This document shows, piece by piece, positions 17,953 through 28,343 of a DNA stretch of 64,000 nucleotides; position 1 is the first letter of the stretch, and each line of letters starts with the position of its first letter. The stretch is taken from positions 1,116,001 to 1,180,000 of the forward strand of contig NZ_WBXN01000004.1 in assembly GCF_008973465.1 (NCBI RefSeq), written 5' to 3'. The stretch comes from Streptomyces sp. SS1-1 (lineage in GTDB: Bacteria > Actinomycetota > Actinomycetes > Streptomycetales > Streptomycetaceae). The position numbers and the translations under genes were made by a program. The notes beneath the pieces were generated by a model. That model had not been told where the DNA came from. It saw only the letters and a program-made list of their open reading frames with translations, and did no database searches.

Positions 17953-18776
17953 GCGTAGGAGGCGGTGAAGGTGCCGGGCTCCCCCTTGCAGCCGTCCGAT
18001 TCCCCCGGCAGCTTCACCCACAGATAGCCGTCGATCCGGGCCTCACCCGTGGCCAGGGTGGGTGCCCGGCCCAGCTTGCGGCCCGACGGGTCGCACCACT
18101 CGCCGTCCGCCGGGGCACCGGCGCCATTGCGGCTGGTGTCGATGACGGCGCCCAGGCCCGGGCCGCCGCCGAGCGCGTCGAGGACCCGCCGGTCGTAGGC
18201 GATCTCGGCGGCCGTGGTGTGGAAGTTGGAGACGTTGCTGAAGACGCCGTCGGAGGACGCGGCCGAGGCGGCGCCCGCCTGCCGCAGCCATCCCGCCTGC
18301 GTGGCCGGAGCGTGCCAGCCGGAGTGCCCGGCGTCGTAGTACACACGGGCCCGGGGGTTGGCGGACTTGATGACCCGGCCGGCCCGGGCCAGGGACGCGA
18401 AGCGCGCGGCCCGCTGGCCCGCGGAGAGGCACTCGGACTGGGCGACGGAGTCCGGCTCCAGGACGACGACGACGTCACCGGAGCCCAGCCCGGCGGCGAA
18501 CCGGTCGATCCACGCGTCGTACGCGGCCAGGTCGGGCGCCCCGCCCTCGGAGTACCCGCCGCAGTCACGGTCCGGGATCACGTACGGCACGACCACCGGG
18601 GTGCGGCCCTGTGCCGCGCCGGCCGAGGTGACCGCGCGGACCCGGGCGGTGATGGTGCCCGGCGTGACGCCAGTCGCTGGGCGCGTGTGCCTGGCACCGT
18701 CCTGCTCCCCCCTCCCCCACGGCGGGCGCGTTCCCCCGTTCTGGGGAAGCGCCGGGCCCGCCGTCACTGCGGTCAC
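17934..18776 (-). pseudogene. Truncated GH6 endoglucanase
   Basis: The last 240 residues match glycoside hydrolase family 6 catalytic domains: IPDRDCGGYSEGG with the acid Asp, VVVVLEPDSVAQ, YYDAGHSGWHAPA, VIDTSRNGAGAPADGEWCDPSGR and LWVKLPGESDGC. The protein lacks a signal peptide and the first part of the barrel. Similarity starts near residue 40, preceded by low-complexity sequence, and the GTG at 18776 has no ribosome binding site. Only 23 bp separate it from the divergent gene, so no room remains for the missing part. It was probably a secreted cellulase and is now a remnant. Confidence 0.6.
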
Positions 18777-18799
18777 CCTAAAGCTGGGACTCTGCCCCC

Positions 18800-19486
18800 A
18801 TGGCGCAATGCGAACAATTCACCACACCCGTGGACGCCGTCCTCTCCCGTATGCGCGCCCTCGACGCGAGGCTGCCCGGGCGCGACGGGGTCGCCGTCTT
18901 CAACCGCGTCTACCTCACCGTCACCGAGGCGGTCGACCGGCACATCGACGCGGGGCTGTTCCCCGACGCGCGCGCCGCGATCACCCTGGACGTTCGGTTC
19001 GCGGAACGGTATCTCACGGCGGTGGAGACGGCGGAGGAGGGCCTGCGTCCGCCCGCCTGCTGGCGGCCCCTGTTCCAGATGCGCCGCCATCCGGGCGTAC
19101 GGCCGCTGCAGTTCGCGCTCGCGGGCATCAATGCGCACATCGGGCACGATCTCGCGCTCGCCGTGGTGGACGCCTGCCGTAGCCTCGGCTGCGAACCCAC
19201 CGACCTGGAGGACGAGTTCGACCGGGTGGGCGATCTGCTCATCTCGCTGGAGGAGCAGATCCGCGAGGAGCTGATGCCGGGTCCCGACCTGTTCCGGATC
19301 GCGGACCCGCTCACCCATCTGCTCGGCTCCTGGAGCCTGGAGCGGGCGCGGGACGCCACCTGGGCGGCGGCGCGTGCCCTGTGGGCGCTGCGCCGGCTCC
19401 CCGACCTGGCCGGGGAGTTCACCGAGCGGCTGGACGCGGCCGTGGGACTGGCCGGGCGCATGCTGCTGACCCCGCTGCGCGACTGA
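18800..19486 (+). CDS. DUF5995 family protein
   Basis: A 228-residue soluble helical protein with the family hallmark PLQFALAGINAHIGHDLALAVV around residues 99-120 and two conserved Trp/Arg-rich helices near the end (LGSWSLERARDATWAAARALW). The conserved Asn-His-x-x-His pattern suggests a metal-binding helical bundle, but no function is established. It begins close to the truncated cellulase and is followed 80 bp later by an LLM oxidoreductase on the same strand. Confidence 0.8.
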   Translation: MAQCEQFTTPVDAVLSRMRALDARLPGRDGVAVFNRVYLTVTEAVDRHIDAGLFPDARAAITLDVRFAERYLTAVETAEEGLRPPACWRPLFQMRRHPGVRPLQFALAGINAHIGHDLALAVVDACRSLGCEPTDLEDEFDRVGDLLISLEEQIREELMPGPDLFRIADPLTHLLGSWSLERARDATWAAARALWALRRLPDLAGEFTERLDAAVGLAGRMLLTPLRD

Positions 19487-19566
19487 GCGGCCGCCGAGTG
19501 GCGGTTCCCCGGGCCTTCAGTACGTTGGCCGGTGGGGGTCCGCCGATCGCGAAGGAGCTCTCCGCC

Positions 19567-20496
19567 ATGGCCATCCGCCTCGGACTCGGTCTTCCCCAGC
19601 TGCGGCAGTACGACCTGAGCAAGGACGTGACGGACGTGGCCCGCGCCGCCGAGCGGACCGGCTACGACAGCGTCTGGGTCTACGAGCGGCTGCTGGTCCC
19701 CGAGTCGCCCACCCAGGGCCTGTACGACGTGCCGGGGCTGCCCTGGCCGGACTGGTACCGCGGGATGGCCCACCCCCTGGTCACGCTGACCCTGGCCGCG
19801 GCGGTCACCGAACGGGTCCGGCTCGGCACCGGGGTGATGGTCGCCCCGCTGCACGGCGCGGTCCAGCTCGCGAAGGCCTTCGCCACGCTGGACGCGGCGA
19901 GCGGCGGCCGGGTCGTCCTGGGACTGGGCACGGGCTGGTCGACCGACGAGTTCGCCGCGGCGGCCATCGGACCGCACAACCGGCGCGGCGGCCTCCTGGA
20001 GGAGGTCATCAAGGTCTGCCGGGCCGTGTGGGGCCCGGACCCGGTGTCCTTCGAGGGCCGTACGGCGAAGATCGACGCGGCCGTGATCGGCCCCAAGCCC
20101 GCCAGCCCCATCCCGGTCCTGGTGGCGGCGGCCGGCGACCGGGCCCTCGGGCGGGTCGTCGACCTCGGCGACGGCTGGATCCCGGTCGCCATGGACGTCG
20201 ACGCGTACGCCGCCGGATGGCGGCGGCTGCAGGAGCTCGCCGCCGAGCGCGGGCGGACCCGGCCGATCGAGCGGGTGCCCCGCGTGAACGCCCTGTACTC
20301 CGCGACGCCCTACGACGGCGCCGACCGCCAGCCCTTCCAGGGCAGCGCCGACCAGATCGTGGCGGACCTCGCCGCGTACACCGAGGTCGGCGTCGACGAG
20401 GTCCTGCTCGACCTCCAGACGAACACGCGCGACGCCGAGGAGCTCAAGGACGCGGCCGCGCAGGTGTACGAGAAAGTACGGGCCGCCGGGCTCTGA
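19567..20496 (+). CDS. LLM-class (luciferase-like, probably F420-dependent) oxidoreductase
   Basis: A 309-residue TIM-barrel protein. It begins IRLGLGLPQLRQYDLSKDVTDVARAAERTGYDSVWVYERL and contains TERVRLGTGVMVAPLHGAVQLAKAFATLD, GGRVVLGLGTGWSTDEF and LVAAAGDRALGRVVDLGDGWIPV. These fit the TIGR03619-like F420-dependent group common in actinomycetes; the substrate is unknown. The ATG at 19567 has AAGGAG 9 bases upstream. It ends 8 bp from the convergent amine oxidase gene. Confidence 0.88.
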   Translation: MAIRLGLGLPQLRQYDLSKDVTDVARAAERTGYDSVWVYERLLVPESPTQGLYDVPGLPWPDWYRGMAHPLVTLTLAAAVTERVRLGTGVMVAPLHGAVQLAKAFATLDAASGGRVVLGLGTGWSTDEFAAAAIGPHNRRGGLLEEVIKVCRAVWGPDPVSFEGRTAKIDAAVIGPKPASPIPVLVAAAGDRALGRVVDLGDGWIPVAMDVDAYAAGWRRLQELAAERGRTRPIERVPRVNALYSATPYDGADRQPFQGSADQIVADLAAYTEVGVDEVLLDLQTNTRDAEELKDAAAQVYEKVRAAGL

Positions 20497-20503
20497 GCCG
20501 GGG

Positions 20504-22204
20504 TCAGTCCTCGGGCAGCTCGACCGGCGCGATCTCGTCGTAGACGTCACCCGGACCCGGGTTGGTGGTGTCCGTGGTGCCGCCCAGGTGGTGCATGACG
20601 CCCCACACCGCGTTCAGCGCGGTCTGGACGGCGCCCTCGGCCCAGCCGGCGGTCCAGGAGATGTCGTCTCCGGCGAGGAAGATGCCCCGCTTGTCCTCGG
20701 GCAGCCGGTCCTGCATGAAGTGGGTGAACAGGCGCCGCTGGTAGCGGTAGTGGCCGGGCAGGTTGGCCTTGAACGCGCCCATGAAGTAGGGCTCGTTCTC
20801 CCAGGAGACCGTCACCGGGTTGCCGATGATGTGCTTCCTGATGTCGACCTTCGGGTAGATCTCGCCGAGCGACTTCAGCATGACCTCCATCCGCTCCCGC
20901 GCGGACAGCGGCAGCCACTTCAGGCTGTCGTCGCACCAGGTGTAGGAGAGGCAGATGACGGCGGGCTTGTCCGGGCCGTCGTCGAGGAGGTAGGTGCCTC
21001 GGGTCATGCGGTCGGTGAGCGTCATCGACATGACGTCCCGGCCGGTCTCCTCGTCCTTGTCCAGCCAGAACGGCCGGTCCACCGGAACAAAGAGCTTGCT
21101 GGACTCCATGTAGTGGGTGCGCTCGATCGCGGTCCAGTGGTCGATCGGGAAGAGCGAGTCGTCGCAGTCGATCTTGGAGAGCAGCATCCAGGACTGGGCC
21201 GTGAAGATCGCCGCCCGGTAGGTGCGGATGTCGCCGGTCGCGTCGGTCACGGTGATCCGGTTGCCGGCGGCTCGGTGCAGCCGGGTCACGGCCGGGCGCG
21301 GGGCGCCGTCGACGTGCAGGGACTTCAGGGACGTCCCGTACGGCCAGTGGACGATCTTCTGCGGCTCGCGTTCCCACAGGCGCAGCGGCAGCTGCTGGGA
21401 GCCGCCGACGATGCCGCGGTGGTGGTCGTCGGCCTCGGTGTAGACGACACGCAGGATCTCCAGGATGGAGTTCGGGAAGTCGGTGTCCCAGCCGCCGGTG
21501 CCGAAGCCGACCTGGCCGAAGATCTCGCGGTGCCGGAAGGACCGGAAGGCGTCGGAGTCGCAGAGGAAGCCGTAGAAGGTCTGGTTGTCGAGCTTCTCGA
21601 CGAGCCTGGACCAGATCTCGCGGATGCGCGGCACGTCCCGCTCGCGCATGGCCTGGTTCATGTCGGAGAAGTCGGCGCCCTCCTCCAGGCACTTGTTCCA
21701 GGCGGCGGCGACGTCGCGGTAGACCTGCGGCAGGTCGTCGATCGTCTCCGCGTAGTGCGACTCTCCCTTGAGGTCGACGACGGTCGAGGGGGTCGCCTCC
21801 GCCAGGGGGTTGGGGAAGGGCCGGGTCTCCAGGCCCACCAGGTCGATGTAGTGCTGGAGGGCCGTGGAGGACGGCGGGAAGCGCATCGCGCCCATCTCGG
21901 CGGTCAGGCCCTCGGTGCTGGGGCCGTCGAAGCCGACGGTACGCAGCCGGCCGCCGATCTGGTCGGCCTCGTAGACGACGGGCCTGAGGCCCATCTTCAT
22001 CAGCTCGTAGGCGGCGACGATGCCGGACAGGCCGCCGCCGATGACGGCGACCTCGGTGCCGTGCTCGGTGGCGGGTATCTGGCCGAGGCCGGCCGGGTGG
22101 TTCAGGAAGTCGTCGTACGCGTAGGGGAAGTCCGGGCCGAACATGGTGATCGGCGGCTGCTGCTCGTCGGCGTGCTCGACGGCGTTGGGCACGGTGGACG
22201 TCAT
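20504..22204 (-). CDS. Flavin monoamine oxidase / L-amino-acid oxidase-like enzyme
   Basis: A 566-residue FAD enzyme. The dinucleotide fold is at 51-70 (EVAVIGGGLSGIVAAYELMK), followed by VVYEADQIGGRLRT and MGAMRFPPSS with the substrate-binding Arg of the amino-acid oxidase group. The C-terminal FAD loop is GIFLAGDDISWTAGWAEGAVQ. No signal peptide or twin-arginine motif is seen, so it is probably cytoplasmic. It is closest in layout to tryptophan 2-monooxygenase/L-amino-acid oxidases. A nitrilase-family gene lies 43 bp upstream on the same strand, which suggests two sequential steps of amino-acid conversion. Confidence 0.88.
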   Translation of the reverse strand: MTSTVPNAVEHADEQQPPITMFGPDFPYAYDDFLNHPAGLGQIPATEHGTEVAVIGGGLSGIVAAYELMKMGLRPVVYEADQIGGRLRTVGFDGPSTEGLTAEMGAMRFPPSSTALQHYIDLVGLETRPFPNPLAEATPSTVVDLKGESHYAETIDDLPQVYRDVAAAWNKCLEEGADFSDMNQAMRERDVPRIREIWSRLVEKLDNQTFYGFLCDSDAFRSFRHREIFGQVGFGTGGWDTDFPNSILEILRVVYTEADDHHRGIVGGSQQLPLRLWEREPQKIVHWPYGTSLKSLHVDGAPRPAVTRLHRAAGNRITVTDATGDIRTYRAAIFTAQSWMLLSKIDCDDSLFPIDHWTAIERTHYMESSKLFVPVDRPFWLDKDEETGRDVMSMTLTDRMTRGTYLLDDGPDKPAVICLSYTWCDDSLKWLPLSARERMEVMLKSLGEIYPKVDIRKHIIGNPVTVSWENEPYFMGAFKANLPGHYRYQRRLFTHFMQDRLPEDKRGIFLAGDDISWTAGWAEGAVQTALNAVWGVMHHLGGTTDTTNPGPGDVYDEIAPVELPED

Positions 22205-22247
22205 GGGGTACGGACTCCTTGCGACTGCGGGGGAAGAGCGGGGAGGT

Positions 22248-23036
22248 TCAGACGAGGGACCCGTACAGGCCGGGGCGGCGGTCCTGCAGATACGGGTTGG
22301 CCTCGCGGGAGGCGGCGACGAGGGCGGGGTCGACGTCGGCGAGGACGAGGTCCTCGGCGCGGCCCGCGCGGGTGCGGGCGATGCCGTCGGGGCCGGCGAG
22401 CGTGGAGAGGCCGACGAACTCGAACTCCCCTTCCTGACCGACCCGGTTGACGTACGCGACGTACATCTGGTTCTCGAAGGCCCGCACCGGGATCATCGAC
22501 TCGGCGACGAACTGGAACGGGTGCATCTGCGCGGTCGGGACGATCAGCAGCTCGGTGCCGGCCAGCGCGTGGGCGCGGACGTTCTCCGGGAACTCGACGT
22601 CGTAGCAGATCAGGATGCCGACCCGGACGCCGTCGACCTCGGTCTGGACGACCTGCCGGTCCCCCGGCGTGAAGTGGTCGCGCTCGAAGCAGCCGAAGAG
22701 GTGCGTCTTGCGGTAGCCGGCGAGCCGGGTGCCGTCGGCGGAGATCACCTGCGCGGAGTTGTACACGGTGTCGCCGGCCCGCTCGGGGTAGCCGTAGGCG
22801 ATCGCGAGTCCGTGGCGTACGGCGCTCTCGGCGACAGCGTCGGCGTACGCGCCGTCGGCGGGCTCGGCGAGCCGGGCGATGTCGTCGCCGATCGCGTACC
22901 CGGTGAGGAACATCTCCGGCGTCACCAGCAGCCCGGCGCCCGCGGCGGCGGCGCGGCCCGCGGCCTCGTCGAGGACCTTGAGGTTCTCGACGGTGGAGCC
23001 GGGGCGGCCGGAGCTCTGGAGCAGGGCGGTGCGCAT
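22248..23036 (-). CDS. Carbon-nitrogen hydrolase (nitrilase superfamily)
   Basis: A 262-residue enzyme with the full catalytic triad: Glu41 (LLVTPEMFLTGY), Lys110 (GYRKTHLFGCFERD) and Cys144 (VGILICYDVEFPENVRA). It belongs to the amidase/carbamoylase branch rather than true nitrilases; the substrate is not determined. It precedes the amine oxidase by 43 bp in one transcription unit. An amide formed by the oxidase would be a logical substrate (inference). Confidence 0.9.
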   Translation of the reverse strand: MRTALLQSSGRPGSTVENLKVLDEAAGRAAAAGAGLLVTPEMFLTGYAIGDDIARLAEPADGAYADAVAESAVRHGLAIAYGYPERAGDTVYNSAQVISADGTRLAGYRKTHLFGCFERDHFTPGDRQVVQTEVDGVRVGILICYDVEFPENVRAHALAGTELLIVPTAQMHPFQFVAESMIPVRAFENQMYVAYVNRVGQEGEFEFVGLSTLAGPDGIARTRAGRAEDLVLADVDPALVAASREANPYLQDRRPGLYGSLV

Positions 23037-23216
23037 GTGTCCTCACCGGGGCGAAAGGGGTGGTTGTGGGGCCATGAAGAAGGTACGGTCGGCCGCCCGG
23101 CAGGGACAAGGAGGAGCCGTTGCGCGCCGGTGAGCGGTTCGTTGCGTTCGAGGACGGCTTCGCGGCGATTCGTTGCGGGACCGGGCGCGGGGGTCGTCCC
23201 CCGCGCCCTTCACGCG

Positions 23217-24407
23217 TCACGCCGGGGCGGTCCGGGCCCTGGTCAGCGCGGCCGCCGTCACCAGGTACGGCACCGCGAGGACCGCGAAGACGGTGCCGTG
23301 GGCGAGGTCCGTGCCGAGCAGGGCGTACACGCCGAACGCGGCGATCGTGGCGAGCTCGGTGCCCAGGCTCGCCACCGAGGTGAGCGTGGCCCGGCGGGAC
23401 TCGTCGATCCGGTGCTGGAGGCGGACGTCGGCGAGCACCTCGGCCAGCTGGAAGCCGGCGAAGGCGACACCGACCAGGACGATCCCGGCCAGGGTGCGGG
23501 ACGCCGCGCCGACGGCCAGCGCGAGGGCCGCGCCCGCGAGCAGCGCCGCCAGCCCCCTGGTGCCGAGGCGTTCGGCCGGTCCGGCCAGCAGGCTCCCGAC
23601 GGTGACGGCCGCCCAGACCAGCATGACCAGGTACGGCACGGCCGACTCGGCGACCCCGAGGTCGCGGACCAGCAGCGGGACGTACTCGTCCAGCGCGCCC
23701 CACACGGCCGCGACCGCCGGGACGAGCAGCAGCGCGCCGCGCACGGCCCGGTCGTCACGCACCTCGGCGAGCCCGGACCGCAGGGTCGCGGCCCAGCCGC
23801 CGTGGCCGCCGGCCGGCCGTTCGTGCCGCTCGGGGAACAGGGTGGCCACCGCGGCGGTGACCAGGCACGCCAGGACGCTGGCGCCACCGACGGCCGGGTA
23901 GCCGCCCAGGGCGAGCACAGGGCCCGCGAGGCCGAGGGAGGCGACGGTGCCCAGCAGACGCGCGGCACGGGCGCGGCCCATGACGCGCGCGTACCGGCCG
24001 GCGGCGCCGCGCCGGTCCAGTTCGTCGTAGACGAGGGCCTCCAGCGCGCCGGAGCCGAGCGCCCCGCCCGCGCCCCACAGCACGAAGCCGGCGGCGAAGG
24101 CGGCGTACGACGGCGCGGTCACCCACAGCGCGAAGCCGGCGGCGGTGAGCAGCGGGCCGATCCACAGCAGCCGGCGCCGGGAGACCGTGTCGGCCCAGAC
24201 GCCCGAGGGCACCTCCAGGAGCACGGCGGTGAGCGACCACAGGGCGAAGAGCGAGGAGATCTGCCACAGCGGCAGGCCGGTGTCGGCGAAGAGCAGCGCG
24301 TACACCGGGTAGAGCAGGACGAAGTCGTCGAGGAACGCGTAGCCGTACAGCGTGGCCGTCAGGCGCCGTACGCCGGTCGTGGGCACACGCGTCGGTGAGA
24401 GTGTCAT
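23217..24407 (-). CDS. MFS transporter
   Basis: A 396-residue 12-helix protein beginning LTATLYGYAFLDDFVLLYPVYALLFADTGLPLWQISSLFALWSLTAVLLEVPSGVWADTVSRRR, followed by a second half from RDDRAVRGALLLVPAVAAVWG. It resembles actinobacterial MFS proteins near the tetracycline/drug group; the substrate is unknown. The ATG at 24407 has GGGAAGG upstream. It is 180 bp from the nitrilase gene and 124 bp from the Lrp gene, with no regulatory motif recognised in either gap. Confidence 0.85.
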   Translation of the reverse strand: MTLSPTRVPTTGVRRLTATLYGYAFLDDFVLLYPVYALLFADTGLPLWQISSLFALWSLTAVLLEVPSGVWADTVSRRRLLWIGPLLTAAGFALWVTAPSYAAFAAGFVLWGAGGALGSGALEALVYDELDRRGAAGRYARVMGRARAARLLGTVASLGLAGPVLALGGYPAVGGASVLACLVTAAVATLFPERHERPAGGHGGWAATLRSGLAEVRDDRAVRGALLLVPAVAAVWGALDEYVPLLVRDLGVAESAVPYLVMLVWAAVTVGSLLAGPAERLGTRGLAALLAGAALALAVGAASRTLAGIVLVGVAFAGFQLAEVLADVRLQHRIDESRRATLTSVASLGTELATIAAFGVYALLGTDLAHGTVFAVLAVPYLVTAAALTRARTAPA

Positions 24408-24531
24408 GGGGCCTTCCCGCAGGGACGTCTCGGACACCGGGGGTGCGGCGTCCGGGGCGGACCTCGGGAGGCACGGCTGGTGGATCAATGTCGCCAGGTC
24501 ATGACACCGATGATAGGCGCCGGGGCGGCTC

Positions 24532-24984
24532 TCAGGCGGGTGAGCCGGAGGAGAAGCGGCGCAGCAGCGGGGAGAGCACCAGCACCGACTTGGTGCGCTC
24601 CACGAACGGCTCCCCGGCGATCCGCTCCAGGACCCGTTCGAAGTGCCGCATGTCGGAGGCGAAGACCTGCACGACCGCGTCCGCGTCGCCGGTGACGGTC
24701 GACGCGGCCACGACCTCCTGGTACGGCTCCAGACCTCGCCGGATCGTCTCCGGCGAGGTGTTGTGCCGGCAGTAGATCTCGACGAACCCCTCGGTCTCCC
24801 AGCCGAGGGCGGAGGGGTCGACGCGGACCGTGAAGCCGGTGATGGCCCCGGTGGCCCGCAGCCGGTCCACGCGCCGCTTCACGGCGGGCGCGGACAGGCC
24901 GACCAGGGCCCCGATGTCGGCGTAGGAGCGGCGGGCGTCCTCGGCGAGGGCGTGCACGATGCGTTCGTCGAGATCGTTCAGCAC
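24532..24984 (-). CDS. Lrp/AsnC-family transcriptional regulator
   Basis: A 150-residue protein with an N-terminal HTH (LDERIVHALAEDARRSYADIGALVGLSAPAVKRRVDRLRATGAI). The C-terminal RAM domain (GFVEIYCRHNTSPETIRRGLEPYQEVVAASTVTGDADAVVQVFA) binds an amino-acid effector. It follows the amino-acid permease gene by 10 bp, so the two are co-transcribed, and it probably controls the permease and itself. Confidence 0.93.
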   Translation of the reverse strand: MLNDLDERIVHALAEDARRSYADIGALVGLSAPAVKRRVDRLRATGAITGFTVRVDPSALGWETEGFVEIYCRHNTSPETIRRGLEPYQEVVAASTVTGDADAVVQVFASDMRHFERVLERIAGEPFVERTKSVLVLSPLLRRFSSGSPA

Positions 24985-24994
24985 TGCGGGCGGT

Positions 24995-26467
24995 TCACTT
25001 CACTTCAGGTACGGCGAGACGGGACCGGCGATACCCGTACAGGAAGTAGAACACGAGTCCGGCGGCCATCCAGCACCCGAAGACGACCCAGGTGACGGTG
25101 TCGAGGCTGGCCATGTTGTACACGCAGAACAGGAAGCCGAGCGCCGGCAGCACCGGCCCGAACGGCACCCGGAACGTGCGCTCCAGCTCCGGCCGCTTCC
25201 GGCGCAGCACGATCACCGCGATGTTGACCAGCGCGAAGGCGAACAGCGTGCCGATGCTGGTGGCGTCGACCAGCTTGCCCAGCGGGATGAGGGCGGCCAG
25301 CGCACCGCAGAACAGCGACACGATCACCGTGTTGAGGCGGGGGGCGCCGGTCTTCGGGTGGACCTTGCCGAGGGCCTTGGGGACGAGGCCGTCGCGGGAC
25401 ATGGCGAACAGGACGCGGGTCTGGCCGTAGAGGACGGTGAGGACCACGCTGGCGATGGAGATGACCGCGCCGAGGGCGAGCAGGGTGCCCCAGAAGGTCT
25501 GGCCGCTGACGTCGTTCATGATCGCGGCGAGGGAGGCCTGGGAGCCCTCGAACTTGGTCCAGTGCCAGGCGCCGACGGCGACCCCGGCGACGAGGACGTA
25601 CAGCGCGGTGACGATGATCAGCGAGAGCATGATCGCGCGCGGCAGGTCCTTCTTGGGGTCCTTGGCCTCCTCGCCCGCGGTGGAGGCGGCGTCGAATCCG
25701 ATGTAGGAGAAGAACAGGGTGGCGCCGGCCGCGCTGACCCCGGCCATGCCGAGCGGCATGAAGTCGGCGTAGTTGCCGGACCTGAAGCCGGTGAAGCCGA
25801 CCGCGCAGAACAGCACCAGCGCGACGATCTTGACCGCGACCATGATCGTGTTGGCGCGGGCGGACTCGCGGACGCCGCCGAGCAGGAACACCATCGCCAG
25901 CAGGACGACGACCAGCGCGGGCAGGTTGATGACACCGCCCTCGCCGGGGGCGGAGGAGAGCACGGACGGGATGGTGACGCCTATCGTCCCGTCGAGCAGT
26001 TCGTTGAGGTACTCGCCCCAGCCGACGGCGACGGCGGCCACCGAGACCCCGTACTCCAGGACCAGACACCAGCCGCAGATCCAGGCGACCAGCTCGCCCA
26101 TCGTTGCGTATGCGTACGAGTACGAGGAGCCCGCGACGGGGATGCTGCCCGCCAGTTCGGCGTAGGACAGGGCCGAGAAGAGGGCCGTGAGACCGGCGAT
26201 CACGAAGGCCAGGGTGACCGCGGGGCCGGCCTCCGGGACCGCGTCGCCGAGGACGACGAAGATGCCGGTGCCGAGGGTGGCACCGATGCTGATCATGGTG
26301 AGCTGCCACAGCCCGAGGGAGCGCCGCAGGGACCCTCCCTCGCCCTGGCCACCCTCGGCGACCAGGTGTTCCACGGGCTTGCGGCGCATCAGGCGCGCGC
26401 CGGTCCCACGTGGGGCGGCGGCTGCCGTCCGGTCTCTGTCCTGCGGGGGTGCGCCTTGGTCGAGCAC
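24995..26467 (-). CDS. Cationic amino-acid transporter (APC superfamily)
   Basis: A 490-residue permease. After a 45-residue cytoplasmic tail come LGLWQLTMISIGATLGTGIFVVLGDAV (TM1 with the substrate-binding Gly-rich break), YAELAGSIPVAGSSYSYAYATMGELVAWICGWCLVLEYGV, FFSYIGFDAASTAGEEAKDPKKDLPRAI and the C-terminal CAT motif. It resembles CAT/YfnA-type arginine/lysine permeases. GTG 26467 is chosen because GAAGGAG lies 7 bases upstream; the family core would also fit from ATG 26389. It is co-transcribed with an Lrp regulator. Confidence 0.9.
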   Translation of the reverse strand: MLDQGAPPQDRDRTAAAAPRGTGARLMRRKPVEHLVAEGGQGEGGSLRRSLGLWQLTMISIGATLGTGIFVVLGDAVPEAGPAVTLAFVIAGLTALFSALSYAELAGSIPVAGSSYSYAYATMGELVAWICGWCLVLEYGVSVAAVAVGWGEYLNELLDGTIGVTIPSVLSSAPGEGGVINLPALVVVLLAMVFLLGGVRESARANTIMVAVKIVALVLFCAVGFTGFRSGNYADFMPLGMAGVSAAGATLFFSYIGFDAASTAGEEAKDPKKDLPRAIMLSLIIVTALYVLVAGVAVGAWHWTKFEGSQASLAAIMNDVSGQTFWGTLLALGAVISIASVVLTVLYGQTRVLFAMSRDGLVPKALGKVHPKTGAPRLNTVIVSLFCGALAALIPLGKLVDATSIGTLFAFALVNIAVIVLRRKRPELERTFRVPFGPVLPALGFLFCVYNMASLDTVTWVVFGCWMAAGLVFYFLYGYRRSRLAVPEVK

Positions 26468-26589
26468 GCGCTGGCTCCTTCGCTGCCGGTCAGACGGGCA
26501 GGGACCGGCGGCATCCCCTGAGGGCGGGGACCCACCGAGCGGGGTCCCTGCCACGCCACGTTCGAGGCGACAGCCTACGAGGATCGACG

Positions 26590-26687
26590 TTGCGGGTGAA
26601 ATGCAGCAACCTTGCGCATACCCGCAAGATCATTGCGTCTCCGGCGACTCGGTGGGGTTTCGTTGCAGCGGGCCTTTCGACCGTTGC
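26590..26687. promoter_or_regulatory. Phased TTGC/GCAA motifs, probable Lrp-type control region
   Basis: In the 305-bp gap upstream of the permease, TTGC occurs at 26590, 26612, 26633, 26663 and 26684, mostly 21-22 bp (two helical turns) apart, with GCAA at 26606 and 26624. One pair forms the dyad CTTGCG (26611-26616) / CGCAAG (26623-26628). Arrays of this kind suit octameric Lrp/AsnC proteins. Binding is inferred from spacing and from the Lrp gene in the same operon. Confidence 0.45.
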
Positions 26688-26718
26688 ACACGGCGAGGAA
26701 CCGGGAGCGGTGCACGAG

Positions 26719-26759
26719 ACGGCCCCCGCCCTCCCGGCGTGCGGGAGAACGGGGGCCGT
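26719..26759 (-). terminator. Terminator after the GuaB1-type gene
   Basis: A 10-bp stem, ACGGCCCCCG (26719-26728) with CGGGGGCCGT (26750-26759), is extended by the inner CTCCCG/CGGGAG pair. It lies 14 bp beyond the stop of the leftward GMP reductase gene. Confidence 0.75.
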
Positions 26760-26772
26760 ACGTGACGAGACG

Positions 26773-28317
<1,545 letters not shown>

Positions 28318-28343
28318 TCACATCGTCCAAGCAGGTCAGCCCC

